Assembly (NCBI GenBank): GCA_030141605.1
Contig: JAQGDQ010001542.1
Location: 1 to 35,538 of the forward strand
DNA from: Tubiluchus corallicola
Taxonomy: Eukaryota > Priapulida > Priapulimorpha > Priapulimorphida > Tubiluchidae
Length of the DNA: 35,538 bases
Direction: 5' to 3'
Shown: in pieces, positions 10,485 through 22,467 of the stretch
Layout of the letters: each line of letters opens with the position of its first letter
How positions within the stretch are numbered: position 1 is the stretch's first letter
Position numbers and translations under genes: made by a program
The notes under the pieces: model-generated
Database searches by the model: none
What the model saw: only the letters and a program-made list of their open reading frames with translations
What the model was told of the DNA's origin: nothing

Positions 10485-11860
10485 ATGTACGCGTTGTCAG
10501 CTTTTGCATGCGCTGAAAGAACACAATGAAAATCGTACCAAAGACTGTTTATACCGTAAACTGAGTGAGCTCGTGGTATTAAAATAACTTTGACTGAGAA
10601 AAGGCTAAATTGTACGCTACTAGAATGTACGCGTTGTCAGCTTTTGCATGCGCTGAAAGAACACACAATGAAAATCGTACCAAAGACTGTTTATACCGTA
10701 AACTGAGTGAGCTCGTGGTATTAAAATAACTTTGACTGAGAAAAAGCTAAATTGTACGCTGCTAGAAATGTACGCGTTGTCAGCTTTTGCATGCGCTGAA
10801 AGAACACAATGAAAATCGTACCAAAGACTGTTTATACCGTAAACTGAGTGAGCTCGTGGTATTAAAATAACTTTGACTGAGAAAAAGCTAAATTGTACGC
10901 TACTAGAATGTACGCGTTGTCAGCTTTTGCATGCGCTGAAAGAACACAATGAAAATCGTACCAAAGACTGTTTATACCGTAAACTGAGTGAGCTCGTGGT
11001 ATTAAAATAACTTTGACTGAGAAAAAGCTAAATTGTACGCTACTAGAATGTACGCGTTGTCAGCTTTTGCATGCGCTGAAAGAACACAATGAAAATCGTA
11101 CCAAAGACTGTTTATACCGTAAACTGAGTGAGCTCGTGGTATTAAAATAACTTTGACTGAGAAAAGGCTAAATTGTACGCTACTAGAATGTACGCGTTGT
11201 CAGCTTTTGCATGCGCTGAAAGAACACACAATGAAAATCGGACGAAAGACTGTTTATACTGTAAACTGAGTGAGCTCGTGGTATTAAAATAACTTTGACT
11301 GAGAAAAAGCTAAATTGTACGCTGCTAGAAATGTACGCGTTGTCAGCTTTTGCATGCGCTGAAAGAACACAATGAAAATCGTACCAAAGACTGTTTATAC
11401 CGTAAACTGAGTGAGCTCGTGGTATTAAAATAACTTTGACTGAGAAAAAGCTAAATTGTACGCTACTAGAATGTACGCGTTGTCAGCTTTTGAATGCGCT
11501 GAAAGAACACAATGAAAATCGTACCAAAGACTGTTTATACCGTAAACTGAGTGAGCTCGTGGTATTAAAATAACTTTGACTGAGAAAAAGCTAAATTGTA
11601 CGCTGCTAGAAATGTACGCGTTGTCAGCTTTTGCATGCGCTGAAAGAACACAATGAAAATCGTACCAAAGACTGTTTATACCGTAAACTGAGTGAGCTCG
11701 TGGTATTAAAATAACTTTGACTGAGAAAAAGCTAAATTGTACGCTACTAGAATGTACGCGTTGTCAGCTTTTGAATGCGCTGAAAGAACACAATGAAAAT
11801 CGTACCAAAGACTGTTTATACCGTAAACTGAGTGAGCTCGTGGTATTAAAATAACTTTGA
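10485..11860. repeat. About 140-bp tandem array, 10 copies
   Basis: Ten copies starting AATGTACGCGTTGTCAGC at 10485, 10624, 10767, 10907, 11047, 11187, 11330, 11470, 11611 and 11751; the last is truncated after ATAACTTTGA at 11860. Unit length is 139-143 bp. Copies are about 98% alike, so the expansion is young. Variants are shared in pairs: copies 2 and 6 share ACACACAATG, and copies 8 and 10 share TTTGAATGCG, pointing to amplification by dimers or tetramers. Each unit holds GCATGC and GAGCTC palindromes. Confidence 0.97.
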
Positions 11861-12833
11861 AGCAATTAATAGTATCATTTTTTTACTCAAATTTGGGGAC
11901 TGAAAATTGTGTTCACATCACGAACTCCGAACTTCATGTTACTCCTCTAGTCCAACTCGATTGAAGCCAAGAAAATTATATCTGACATTTTTACATAACT
12001 TGTGCGAGTTCCAGCGAAACCCTAGAATAACACTCAATGTTCTACGCATGCGCAGGCCTGGAAAATATGAATCCAGTAAAAAAAGTTAGGGGCAAAAAAG
12101 TCGCATAAAAATATCAAAGGGACAAAATCCAAAAGAAAAAAAGGCACAGGAAAAAAGAAATAGACCTAACCCTAGTTAAAATTAATTGTGGTTTTATTAC
12201 CTGTCAATGCACAAAATACACAGACAACATTGCGTGCAAAAACCTGCATACTAAACACAGATTAGTACGATTGACAGGGCAAACTACTAAGACGAAACTG
12301 GAATAATTCTAAAGATAAACGCTGTTGTGATCCCCCGTCAACCCAGCAACCTGCAAATCCGGAATGATAGGCGTGCGCAATCTAGTGTGCACCAGCCAGG
12401 GGAATGCAAGGCGGGCTAACAATGGGTTCAACGGTACACATCCTATAATTACTGGCAAAGGGATATCATAACCATAGTACAAAAGGCTACTGTAGCTAAA
12501 CTACCTGTTCTGCAGCTTACATCCGAAGCGCAAAGATTAAAGACTTTTCTTATCCGCCTAAATGCGATTAAGCAAAAATTATAATAATTCCACCCGACAA
12601 TCGCTTAGAATGTATAATCTAGCATCCGTGCCAAGAATGCAAAGTTCTGTAGCTTGGAGGCTTTTTGTTCAAGACAGAAATTCCTGTTACTGACATTATA
12701 TAGAGATTATAAAAATGCCTTCACAGGAATGATTCAATTACAGATATTAGTAGTTACTATTACTTACTTAAACGCAAACGCATTTGAGGCGAAAATAACG
12801 CCTCTTTGATCAACTGCATGTCAGAGTAATATC
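11861..12833. other. Non-coding; includes an NRF1-like site
   Basis: No gene recognised. TACGCATGCGCA at about 12043-12054 resembles the NRF1 core (GCGCATGCGC), common in animal promoters. An A-rich purine stretch spans about 12078-12160. A short open frame at 11907-12089 has no recognisable domain. Confidence 0.35.
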
Positions 12834-13106
12834 GCCACGATTACGTCAGACACTGTACCCATGATTACGTCAGACACTGTATCCACGATTACGTCAGACA
12901 CTGTACCCATGATTACGTCAGACACTGTACCCATGATTACGTCAGACACTGTACCCATGATTACGTTAGACAATATACCCACGATTACGTCAGACACTGT
13001 ACCCATTATTACGTCAGACACTGTACCCATGATTACGTCAGACACTGTACCCATGATTACGTCAGACACTGTACCCATTATCACGTCAGACACTGTACCC
13101 ATTATT
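12834..13106. repeat. 24-bp tandem array with CRE-like sites, 11 copies
   Basis: Eleven copies of GATTACGTCAGACACTGTAC plus CCAT. Nine copies contain an intact TTACGTCA (reverse TGACGTAA), a CREB/ATF-type bZIP site; copy 6 has TTACGTTA and copy 11 TCACGTCA. Because 24 is a multiple of 3, perfect 8-residue peptide repeats arise on both strands; these are not evidence of a protein. The array could be a neutral minisatellite or a dense cluster of bZIP sites. Confidence 0.96.
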
Positions 13107-13570
13107 GTACAAAAATTTCAAGGACAAAGTTTGAAGCATTCGCATACTCGTTTAAATTTCATTTATACAAAGGCAAACTTTCACTTTTCTTAAAGTTTAC
13201 ATGCGCCAGCGTAAATTGTGTGTTGAGGGTATGAATGGTAAGCCATGTTGAGTTAGCTTACAATATATCATTGCAAATAACCCAGCTAGCAAATACGGAA
13301 CGCCTGTAAACCTAATATTATAATCTGAATGGCTACTTGAGTTTTTAGTTTACACATAGCATAGCTCACTTTTCAAACACTTGACTTCGTACACACTTTC
13401 TAACGGTTTGCTGAGTGAATGATGACCGCGTTTCGTAATTTAAAATTTACACACCAAAAATGCGTGCGCACTAACAAGTTGGATAAACAAGAAAATAGGA
13501 AATGATATTTAAAGTTGCGCAGTTTAAACGTACGATAGTTTTATGTAACAATTTCCAGTAATTTGTTTGT
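13107..13570. other. Non-coding, nothing recognised
   Basis: AT-rich DNA between two arrays with no gene, RNA or terminal repeat visible. Confidence 0.5.
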
Positions 13571-16345
13571 AATGTGGGTTACACATTCTCATACATTCAT
13601 TTCACAACCATACAGCACTGTAATGTGGATTACCGATTCTCATAAATTCATTCCACAACCATACAGCACTGTAATGTGGGTTACACATTCTCATAAATTC
13701 ATTCCACAACCATACAGCACTGTAATGTGGATTACACATTCTCATAAATTCATTTCACAACCATACAGCACTGTAATGTGGATTACACATTCTCATAAAT
13801 TCATTTCACAACCATACAGCACTGTAATGTGGATTACACATTCTCATAAATTCATTTCACAACCATACAGCACTGTAATGTGGATTACAGATTCTCATAG
13901 ATTCATTCCAAAACCATACAGCACTGTAATGTGGATTACAGATTCTCATAAATTCATTCCACAACCATACAGCACTGTAATGTGGATTACAGATTCTCAT
14001 AAATTCATTCCACAACCATACAGCACTGTAAGGTGGATCACAGATTCTCATAAATTCATTCCACAACCATACAGCACTGTAAGGTGGATCACAGATTCTC
14101 ATAAATTCATTCACAACCATACAGCACTGTAAGGTGGATTACAGATTCTCATAAATTCATTCACAACCATACAGCACTGTAAGGTGGATCACAGATTCTC
14201 ATAAATTCATTCCACAACCATACAGCACTGTAAGGTGGATCACAGATTCTCGTAAATTCATTCACAACCATACAGCACTGTAATGTGGATTACAGATTCT
14301 CGTAAATTCATTCACAACCATACAGCACTGTAATGTGGATTACAGATTCTCATAAATTCATTCCACAACCATACAGCACTGTAAGGTGGATTACAGACTC
14401 TCATAGATTCATTCCACAACCATACAGCACTGTAATGTGGATTACAGATTCTCATAAATTCATTCCACAACCATACAGCACTGTAATGTGGATTACAGAT
14501 TCTCATAGATTCATTCACAACCATACAGCACTGTAAGGTGGATTACAGATTCTCATAGATTCATTCCACAACCATACAGCACTGTAATGTGGATTACAGA
14601 TTCTCATAAATTCATTCCACAACCATACAGCACTGTAATGTGGATTACAGATTCTCATAAATTCATCTCACAACCATACAGCACTGTCATAAATTCATCT
14701 CACAACCACACAGCACTGTAATGTGGATTACAGATTCTCATAGATTCATTCCACAACCATACAGCACTGTAATGTGGATTACAGATTCTCATAAATTCAT
14801 CTCACAACCATACAGCACTGTCATAAATTCATCCACAACCATACAGCACTGTAAGGTGGATTACAGATTCTCATAAATTCATTCATAACCATACAGCACT
14901 GTAATGTGGATCACAGATTCTCATAAATTCATTCACAACCATACAGCACTGTAATGTGGATTACAGATTCTCATAAATTCATTCATAACCATACAGCACT
15001 GTAATGTGGATTACAGATTCTCATAAATTCATTCCACAACCATACAGCACTGTAAGGTGGATCACAGATTCTCATAAATTCATTCACAACCATACAGCAC
15101 TGTAAGGTGGATTACAGATTCTCATAAATTCATTCACAACCATACAGCACTGTAAGGTGGATCACAGATTCTCATAAATTCATTCCACAACCATACAGCA
15201 CTGTAAGGTGGATCACAGATTCTCGTAAATTCATTTCACAACCATACAGCACTGTAATGTGGATTACAGATTCTCGTAAATTCATTCACAACCATACAGC
15301 ACTGTAATGTGGATTACAAATTCTCATAAATTCATTCCACAACCATACAGCACTGTAAGGTGGATTACAGATTCTCATAGATTCATTCCACAACCATACA
15401 GCACTGTAATGTGGATTACAGATTCTCATAAATTCATTCCACAACCATACAGCACTGTAATGTGGATTACAGATTCTCATAGATTCATTCACAACCATAC
15501 AGCACTGTAAGGTGGATTACAGATTCTCATAGATTCATTCCACAACCATACAGCACTGTAATGTGGATTACAGATTCTCATAAATTCATTCCACAACCAT
15601 ACAGCACTGTAATGTGGATTACAGATTCTCATAAATTCATTTCACAACCATACAGCACTGTAATGTGGATTACAGATTCTCATAGATTCATTCCACAACC
15701 ATACAGCACTGTAATGTGGATTACAGATTCTCATAAATTCATCTCACAACCATACAGCACTGTCATAAATTCATCCACAACCATACAGCACTGTAAGGTG
15801 GATTACAGATTCTCATAAATTCATTCATAACCATACAGCACTGTAATGTGGATTACAGATTCTCATAAATTCATCTCACAACCATACAGCACTGTAATGT
15901 GGATTACAGATTCTCATAAATTCATTCACAACCATACAGCACTGTAATGTGGATTACAGATTCTCATAAATTCATTCACAACCATACAGCACTGTAATGT
16001 GGATTACAGATTCTCATAAATTCATTCACAACCATACAGCACTGTAATGTGGATTACAGATTCTCATAAATTCATTCCACAACCATACAGCACTGTAATG
16101 TGGATTACAGATTCTCATAAATTCATTCCACAACCATACAGCACTGTAATGTGGATTACAGATTCTCATAAATTCATCTCACAACCATACAGCACTGTAA
16201 TGTGGATTACAGATTCTCATAAATTCATTCCACAACCATACAGCACTGTAATGTGGATTACAGATTCTCATAAATTCATTCACAACCATACAGCACTGTA
16301 ATGTGGATTACAGATTCTCATAAATTCATTCACAACCATACAGCA
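13571..16345. repeat. 51-bp satellite array, about 55 copies
   Basis: Head-to-tail copies of a 50-51-bp unit: AATGTGGATTACAGATTCTC, then ATAAATTCATTCCACAACCA, then TACAGCACTGT. Variants include TTCACAACC (50 bp), AAGGTGGATCACAG, and short units where CACTGT joins directly to CATAAATTC (near 14687, 14820, 15763). A block near 14300-14600 recurs about 974 bp further on with the same order of variants, showing a higher-order duplication. The first copies form a separate sub-family (TTACACATTC). Open frames of 17-residue periodicity are artefacts. Each unit holds GGATTA, the K50 homeodomain (Otx/Bicoid-type) core, which may be fortuitous. Confidence 0.98.
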
Positions 16346-16999
16346 ACTGCGTTTCGCCAGTTACAATAAGTCTATAATTTTCCAGTACGGGTTTCTCTGG
16401 ACAAGAAAAATAGCCAAACAAGGCCAAAGCTAAAATGACCCAATTATTACTCTCACTACATAGCAACATAAGTGCATTGATACTTCACACTCCTGGATGG
16501 ATATATAGTAGCCACCCGGTTAGACAGTTTCAACTTTGAGATGACACAAACGTCTCATACGTTCCATTGTCATTTGTCCTCAAGTTCCTGTTAGACGAGA
16601 TCAAAGCTGCAAAGTAGTGCTAGCAATAATACACTGAGTACGACGCAGTGACATCTACTGCGAAAAAGAGGAAGCATTATAAACTGGTGCCCCTTTAAAG
16701 TACCGTGGCCTAAAAATTGAAATGCTCTGAATCGATATGAATCGACAAACAAAGCGTTATAACGCCAAAGGTCAACGATAAAGTTTCACAAACTGTAGGC
16801 AAACTTAGATTATTTGCATAAAACATGGTAAAAACTTATCAGCTTACAATATAGGTCATTACATTTTACCATATGACTCAAATCGCAGACGTAACAATAC
16901 GAGAAAAACAGACACTCTATTGTACAAACAATGTTCGTTTCACAATGGCCATTTGTTTGGCTCGTTTAAATTGTTTTGATATAAATATGAACGGATTAA
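16346..16999. other. Non-coding, nothing recognised
   Basis: Sequence of mixed composition after the array, with no open frame of coding character and no repeat structure that I can see. Confidence 0.5.
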
Positions 17000-17001
17000 G
17001 C

Positions 17002-17224
17002 GGCGTTTATGTAGCATCCGGATGCGTATGCGTATGCGTGTGCGTTTTCCACCCGCGGGACAATCTGTAGAATAGTCTGCGGAAACAAATAAATAGGAAC
17101 ACGTACAGAAAAAGAACAACGCATACGCAGGCTACGTAAACGGGTGCATTAAAAACAACATAAGCCGATTTGATCTATTTCGCACCCCCCAAAGTGCATC
17201 CGCATCCGGTGCTACATAAACGCC
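17002..17224. mobile_element. Small non-autonomous element with terminal inverted repeats
   Basis: About 223 bp bounded by inverted repeats. GGCGTTTATGTAGC followed by ATCCGGATGCG (17002-17026) matches the reverse complement of 17201-17224 in 24 of 25 positions, with a single-base gap. A third, diverged inverted copy of the same motif lies inside at about 17120-17146 (minus-strand CGTTTACGTAGCCTGCGTATG). AACGG occurs at 16990-16994 and 17229-17233, a few bases outside the repeats, and could be a target duplication. No transposase. The superfamily is not identified. Confidence 0.6.
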
Positions 17225-18887
17225 ACTCAACGGTCACATTTGCAAATCAAAGTCGACGAAGAGTTTTATTAAATTTTCTATATCACATCATCTGTCGAAT
17301 ATGCCAGGATCCTGCTTTGTATTCTCTTTATATAAGGACCTATTCCGTCGTGTGATTAACGACAAATACACAGCACCAGCTGTTCTCAAATCTCAAGCAC
17401 ACAATCCAAACTAATTACTCTAATTGCTTATCAGTAAATTTTGGGCTAGATTAGGCACACGCTACTACCATATGCTGTTTTATGTTTGGCAAATAGCAAC
17501 ACCCTTTGACTGAGATATAATAATTATTCGTGTTATTAATACAGTAAAAACTCGCCCTGGCCTCCAGTCAATTTGAGCATTACAAATTATGCTTATATGT
17601 TACACAACATATGGCGAGGTTGGGACACTCTACCCTCAAGCTCAGTGGGACAGAGGCGTAGCACGGTGGGGATAACAGGGGGCACTCGCCCCGGGGCGCA
17701 AGGCGTGAGAGCCAAAATTCTTCTAGAGTTCAATGACTGTTGTTTATTAATTACTAATCCGACATTAACAAGACAATCAGCGAAAGTTTTCAAACTACAA
17801 CAAAATTACCTAGTCAGAGATCATCGTAGCTGACTTGATTACTACGTACAGCCTACGTGCTTTGTAGTACCGCAAACAAAACTCGGTAAAAGTTCATTTA
17901 TCTTTATCCCATCAAGTCGAAAAAGGACAATTTGTGGCTTCACCCTCGAATCAAATGATCAAAACATTATTAAAAGGGCAGGGCGTCGGAAGTTTTTTGC
18001 CCCTAGACGCCACAAACACTTGGGAGGGGGGGGAAGCTATCATGAATGATGTTTACGATCCCACGTTCACTTATGACGAAGATGTGACACTGGGATAATA
18101 AATCAGACACAACCCAAACAGAAGTTAGTCTGGAAGTGGTGCTGACAAGCCTCTGGCATAGCAGTGTCTAGTTTTTTTTTGCTGGATTACTGCCGTATTT
18201 ATGTCTTGAGGGCAGATTTGGTTTATTATAAAATTATGCCTGCCCGGTGTCTAGAATTGACCCTAACGGGGCGTATGATGATGTCTAAGTCATCTCAACT
18301 CGTTCGCTCACAGTCCTGTGAATTTCTGCCCCGCCCACAATCAACTCTCCTCTAATTAGGCCCTACTGACCTTCATGCATTTATAGCCATCATATGCAGT
18401 ACAGAAACGCCTAGGTTTTAATACTGACGTCTATTTCTGCACACAATGTCATTGTCCTAAAAGTAAATTACGCATTATAACCGGTACTGCCAGTCGTATG
18501 GAAACAGCATAAAATAAGGCGGTAGAAAAATAGACGGTTGTAACGTGGGTGGGTTAAACTAGATTAATGTGATATTAGTACAACAACCCTGCTTAATTAC
18601 TGTAGTTATGAGATTATCACGGTTGTACAACTATCAATTCACAGTTTTATCACCGATTACGCAAGCCATCACAAGCTACAAGCAGGGCCTATTTCAGCCT
18701 AGGCTCGGGGAAGTGGGGCATGCTTTGGCGCCCAGAAAATTTTTGAACTGCTAGAACGCTGGAGAAGCATTTTCGAAGAGAAAATATGGTGTTATACGGG
18801 TGTTAAAGGAAAGAACAGTTGAAAGAAAAACTGCTTTATTCTCAAGATCAGAACTTGTCAATACTGGCAAACGGCGCGCGTGCCGCG
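17225..18887. other. Non-coding with degenerate GC-rich repeat fragments
   Basis: No gene recognised. GC-rich pieces at 17650-17715 (GGCGTAGCACGGTGGGG then GCCCCGGGGCGC), 18675-18770 and 19118-19165 (GCCCGGGG then CCCTGGCTACACG) have the look of degraded ends of one interspersed repeat family, with GGCGTAGC facing GGCTACAC. A G-run lies near 18020. Short open frames here are not convincing. Confidence 0.3.
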
Positions 18888-18916
18888 AGAAAGAGAGAGA
18901 GAGGGAGACAGAGAGA

Positions 18917-18975
<59 letters not shown>

Positions 18976-19023
18976 GAGAGAGAAAGAAAGAGAGGGGAGA
19001 GAGAGAGAGAGAGAGAGGGGGGG

Positions 19024-19063
<40 letters not shown>

Positions 19064-19068
19064 ATAGA
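18888..19068. repeat. GA-rich microsatellite
   Basis: About 180 bp of interrupted (GA)n with GGGGAGAG and GAAAGA variants, a strand-asymmetric purine tract able to form triplex (H-DNA). Arg/Glu-rich and Ser/Leu/Pro-rich open frames on both strands are artefacts of the dinucleotide period. Confidence 0.96.
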
Positions 19069-19312
19069 GGAGGCAGTATGTACGCATAAAGCAAAAAAAT
19101 GTTACCTTGGCGCGAGGCCCCCTTGGAGGGTGAGGCCCGGGGAGTAAGGCCCTGGCTACACGTACACAAAGCTTATTTTTATTACAAGGTAACTATCGAG
19201 TTTAGTAGATCTTATGAAAATGAGGGCAGATCAAAGTAAAAATCATTCATGTTAATCACTAAAAGCGCCATTATTTTACCATCCACCGATTAAGCAGTAA
19301 AACGCAAATCAA

Positions 19313-20195
19313 AAAAACCGGAACCCAATCTTAAACTGTAGGTCAAAATAATCTACCCTTTAAAATATTGAAAGGAAACATGCTATTTTTGCAAAAATGA
19401 CTTACGTGAAAGAATTATTACCACGCAAACGCAATTTCACCTTTGCGCTACTAGTTCTTCATTGTTACAGGTAATTCACCGGCTAGACGGGCACTACCAC
19501 CCGCATTTCGAAAACGCATTGCACGAAAAACAGGTGCTGTACCTCTCAATTCAGATGTGTTAGTTTGTGGCGAACTCCGCACGTTCGACAGCTCATGCTC
19601 AGCTCATTCATATACTACCCCATTTTCAAATCCGATTAAAAGTACACATTTTAACAATTAATACTGCAAAAACATTTCTGATAATTAAATTATAGATTAA
19701 AGACTTAATTAACGGCGGGCGATCTCAATTAGTGACGACATCACAAACTAACATAATTTTCAAAGCGTCAATATTCTACGAGCGTGTTGCACATGTTTCT
19801 GAAAGCGAAAATTGAAGTACAGTACCATTGTAAGATATTTAGTGTGTTGTACTAAAACTAGGCAAGTTTTAAGATAAAAATTCAAATTTGCTGCTGCACT
19901 CACACATGGACTGTCGAATGTAAGCAGTACGTCACAAACTAACACATCTGAACTGAGAGGTACAGCACCTGTTTTTGTGCAATGCATTTCCGAAATGCAG
20001 GCGCTGGTGCCCGTCTAACTAGCGAATGGCAAGATGCGTGTAACAGCGAAAAACAAGTGGCGCGAACGTGAAATTGTGTTTGTGTGGTAGTAATTCTTCT
20101 ACGTAAGTCGTTCTTGAAAAAAATAGTACGTTTCCTTTCAATATTTTCTGAGTAAATTGTTTTGACCTGCAGTTTAAGATCGGGTTCAGTTTTAC
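19313..20195. mobile_element. Older inverted-repeat element, arms about 290 bp
   Basis: Positions 19313-19598 are the reverse complement of about 19904-20195 at roughly 80-88%. Matching blocks include GAACCC.ATCTTAAACTG, ATATTGAAAGGAAAC, ACTTACGT, CAGGTGCTGTACCTCTCA and CAGATGTGTTAGTTTGTG. The roughly 305-bp centre is AT-rich and itself holds a partial copy of ATCACAAACTAAC near 19740. No transposase frame is present. The overall form (long arms, short centre) fits a fold-back or MITE-like element; no target duplication is visible. Confidence 0.7.
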
Positions 20196-22461
20196 TTAAT
20201 GTTGGCAACAAGGGCGAGACAAGTAATAAGCATTTTACCTAGTTAGTTAGCTTAATCAAGTTATTTTAATTTTACATACTATTAACAAATAATAGTCTTT
20301 CTATCTTTTATATCATCCCATATATGAGCTTCATTCATTACATCATTCCATTTTAAGCACTAATGTTTTTTTATCACGATTCACTTTAAATTTTCAGATT
20401 ATCTCCATTACTTTTTTTCTTTCACTGTGTGGGACAATCTAACAAGCCCTGCTTTTTGATTGCCCGCAACACATTTACCTTCGTGTATAGGTGAACAGTG
20501 TTTGAGGCTTTTCCTGTGCAGTATTTCTTATTTGTATTATATCCATTGTAGGCCCTTTCACTAGATATTGTATATGAAACTATTGTAAATGTGTAAGGTG
20601 AAATAAATGACTCATGACTTATTTTTGTTTGCTAATAACGTACAGCTCACTTTGAAACTAGAAATTGTGCAGGAAAAAGTTGCACGCGAACTTAAAATGA
20701 CAATTAAGTACGTAGATTACGATCTTTGTAAAAGTTATCACGGTCTGAAACTAAAGCATACGAAAGCTCAAAGTAGCCAGCGGGAATTAAGAGCCTGTTA
20801 TATATGAACAAATGCATGTTTACAACAATACTGCTTGAACATTGCCATGACTCTGAGACTTCCAATGAAAGTGAAAAGCTTTTCTAGTTATTACAGTAGC
20901 GACCTTCGCTCAGGAATCTATTGCTGGAGGGTCTACGTAAGAGAGAACAAAAACCAGGTTGCCAGACCAGGCAGGATTGCAAAAAAACAGGCTTTGCGAT
21001 AAACAATAAAACACACCCTATACTGCTATACCTAATTTCACCGCTAGGTGTTATCAGTTACATGTGAAATAGTGATGTGAAAACGTATTGGTCAAACCTA
21101 CTGCATGATTACGTGACGGTCATCTGATTACGTCACGGCCATCTGAAACAAATACCCTTGGACATTCTTACTGACACCAAACCTGACATTACAGATTGTC
21201 TGATTGATATTATATTTAATTTCCAGTAGACCTATAAGCTGCTGGTATAGGCATAGCTAACCTTTCCTTTTCAACCAGTTCTCACACCCTATCAGACCTC
21301 CTGCAGCTCTAGCAGTTTACAATCCCGCCACCTCCTTACAAGCCCCCCCCCCCCGATCGTCAGCTTGGTTCCCATAAAAAAACACAGCGAATCGTCCATT
21401 TCCAACTCCAAAAATATTTTTTAATTGAGTTGAAATTTGGTAGGATGATTAGAACTTTGGAATGTTCCTGGTTTAAAGGAAAAAATGTAGCAATTCCTTC
21501 GTTAACTGGAGCCGTTAATTAATTATTTTTAACAACATCAACCCTGTATTTCCCTGGTATTTATTCACTGCCTAAACTGATTAATTACTAATTAGATGAA
21601 AGAGCGAAGAGCTCCGTTGTTCTACAAAGCTGAACAGATGCGAGTCGTTTTGTCATGGTCGCTTTACGCCTCGGACAATGTCGCAAAGCGCCCCGGGAAA
21701 ATAGCGCGACCTTTCAGAAGTTCTGTACATTCTGATTTGTTCATTTTCTAACTACGCATGCTCTTTTCTTTGAAAAACACAAGTTTTCAACAGTACTACT
21801 TTTATCATGCTTCCAATAAAACATTTAATACAATCACTTAGCAACAATGAAATGACGATTTGAAATGAAACAAACAATTTGATGTTTGTTTGTTTGTTCA
21901 GTGGTCCTTATTAATCGTTTTCATGATCGTCCGGTAAATTTTCATGCTGCGAATCGTACACACCTAATCTTACTGAATACACACACAAGGTCGACCAAAG
22001 TCTGTCAACTCCTCTACCTTATCAACACTAGCACCTCGTCATTCACTGCTCACATTCGTTGAAATGAGCCCCTCTGTATTTTAACGGAGGATGGGAGGCT
22101 GCCATTAACAAACACTAAAGGGAACATTCAGATTCGTAAATAGTCACTATCTAAGGAAAACAATGGGTATTTCGTTTGATCACAATGCAAAGCTCACTTC
22201 GAGTTTCGTAACTAGACAAAAACCTCTGGTAATCTCATAGGACTGAAAGGGCTAACTTACTATTGTTTAAATGTCAGCAATGTTTATTCAGTGTCACTAA
22301 ACACTCCACAACATTTAGCACAATAATCCTAATTCAGTGGTTTATTGACATCGTTTTCAACTTAAAAATCAGGTAAAATTGGGCATGGAGGCAGCCACGA
22401 TGAACTCAGAAGACAATACTCACCATTTCTTCTAATGATAATAATATATTCAAAGTTGAAA
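20196..22461. other. Non-coding, likely intron of the minus-strand gene in its upper part
   Basis: No further exon of the gene at 22468-24705 is recognisable here. A plus-strand AATAAA at 20602-20607 after a stretch resembling a LINE or gene 3' end (about 20480-20610) is noted without a matching coding region. A 21-bp direct duplication carrying TGATTACGT lies at 21107-21148, and a run of 12 C at 21343-21354. Confidence 0.4.
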
Positions 22462-22467
22462 ACTTAC
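22462..22467 (-). promoter_or_regulatory. Consensus 5' splice donor (GTAAGT)
   Basis: The minus strand reads AAAAAT|GTAAGT, a full-consensus donor at a codon boundary (phase 0) after residue 746. If used, V-S-F-Q-L-stop is intronic. If retained, the protein ends six residues later in a complete RVxF motif. Confidence 0.6.

Noticed and set aside
12821-14132. Perfect 8- and 17-residue peptide repeats resembling a repetitive protein
   Set aside because: The 24- and 51-bp units are multiples of 3, so the frame persists on both strands; the surrounding DNA is non-coding.
18800-19169. Arg/Glu-rich and Ser/Leu-rich open frames
   Set aside because: Products of the GA microsatellite on opposite strands.
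21985-22100. Candidate second exon of the taperin-like gene on the minus strand
   Set aside because: An acceptor-like AATACAG and a donor-like AAG|GTAGAG bracket it, but all three frames contain stops.
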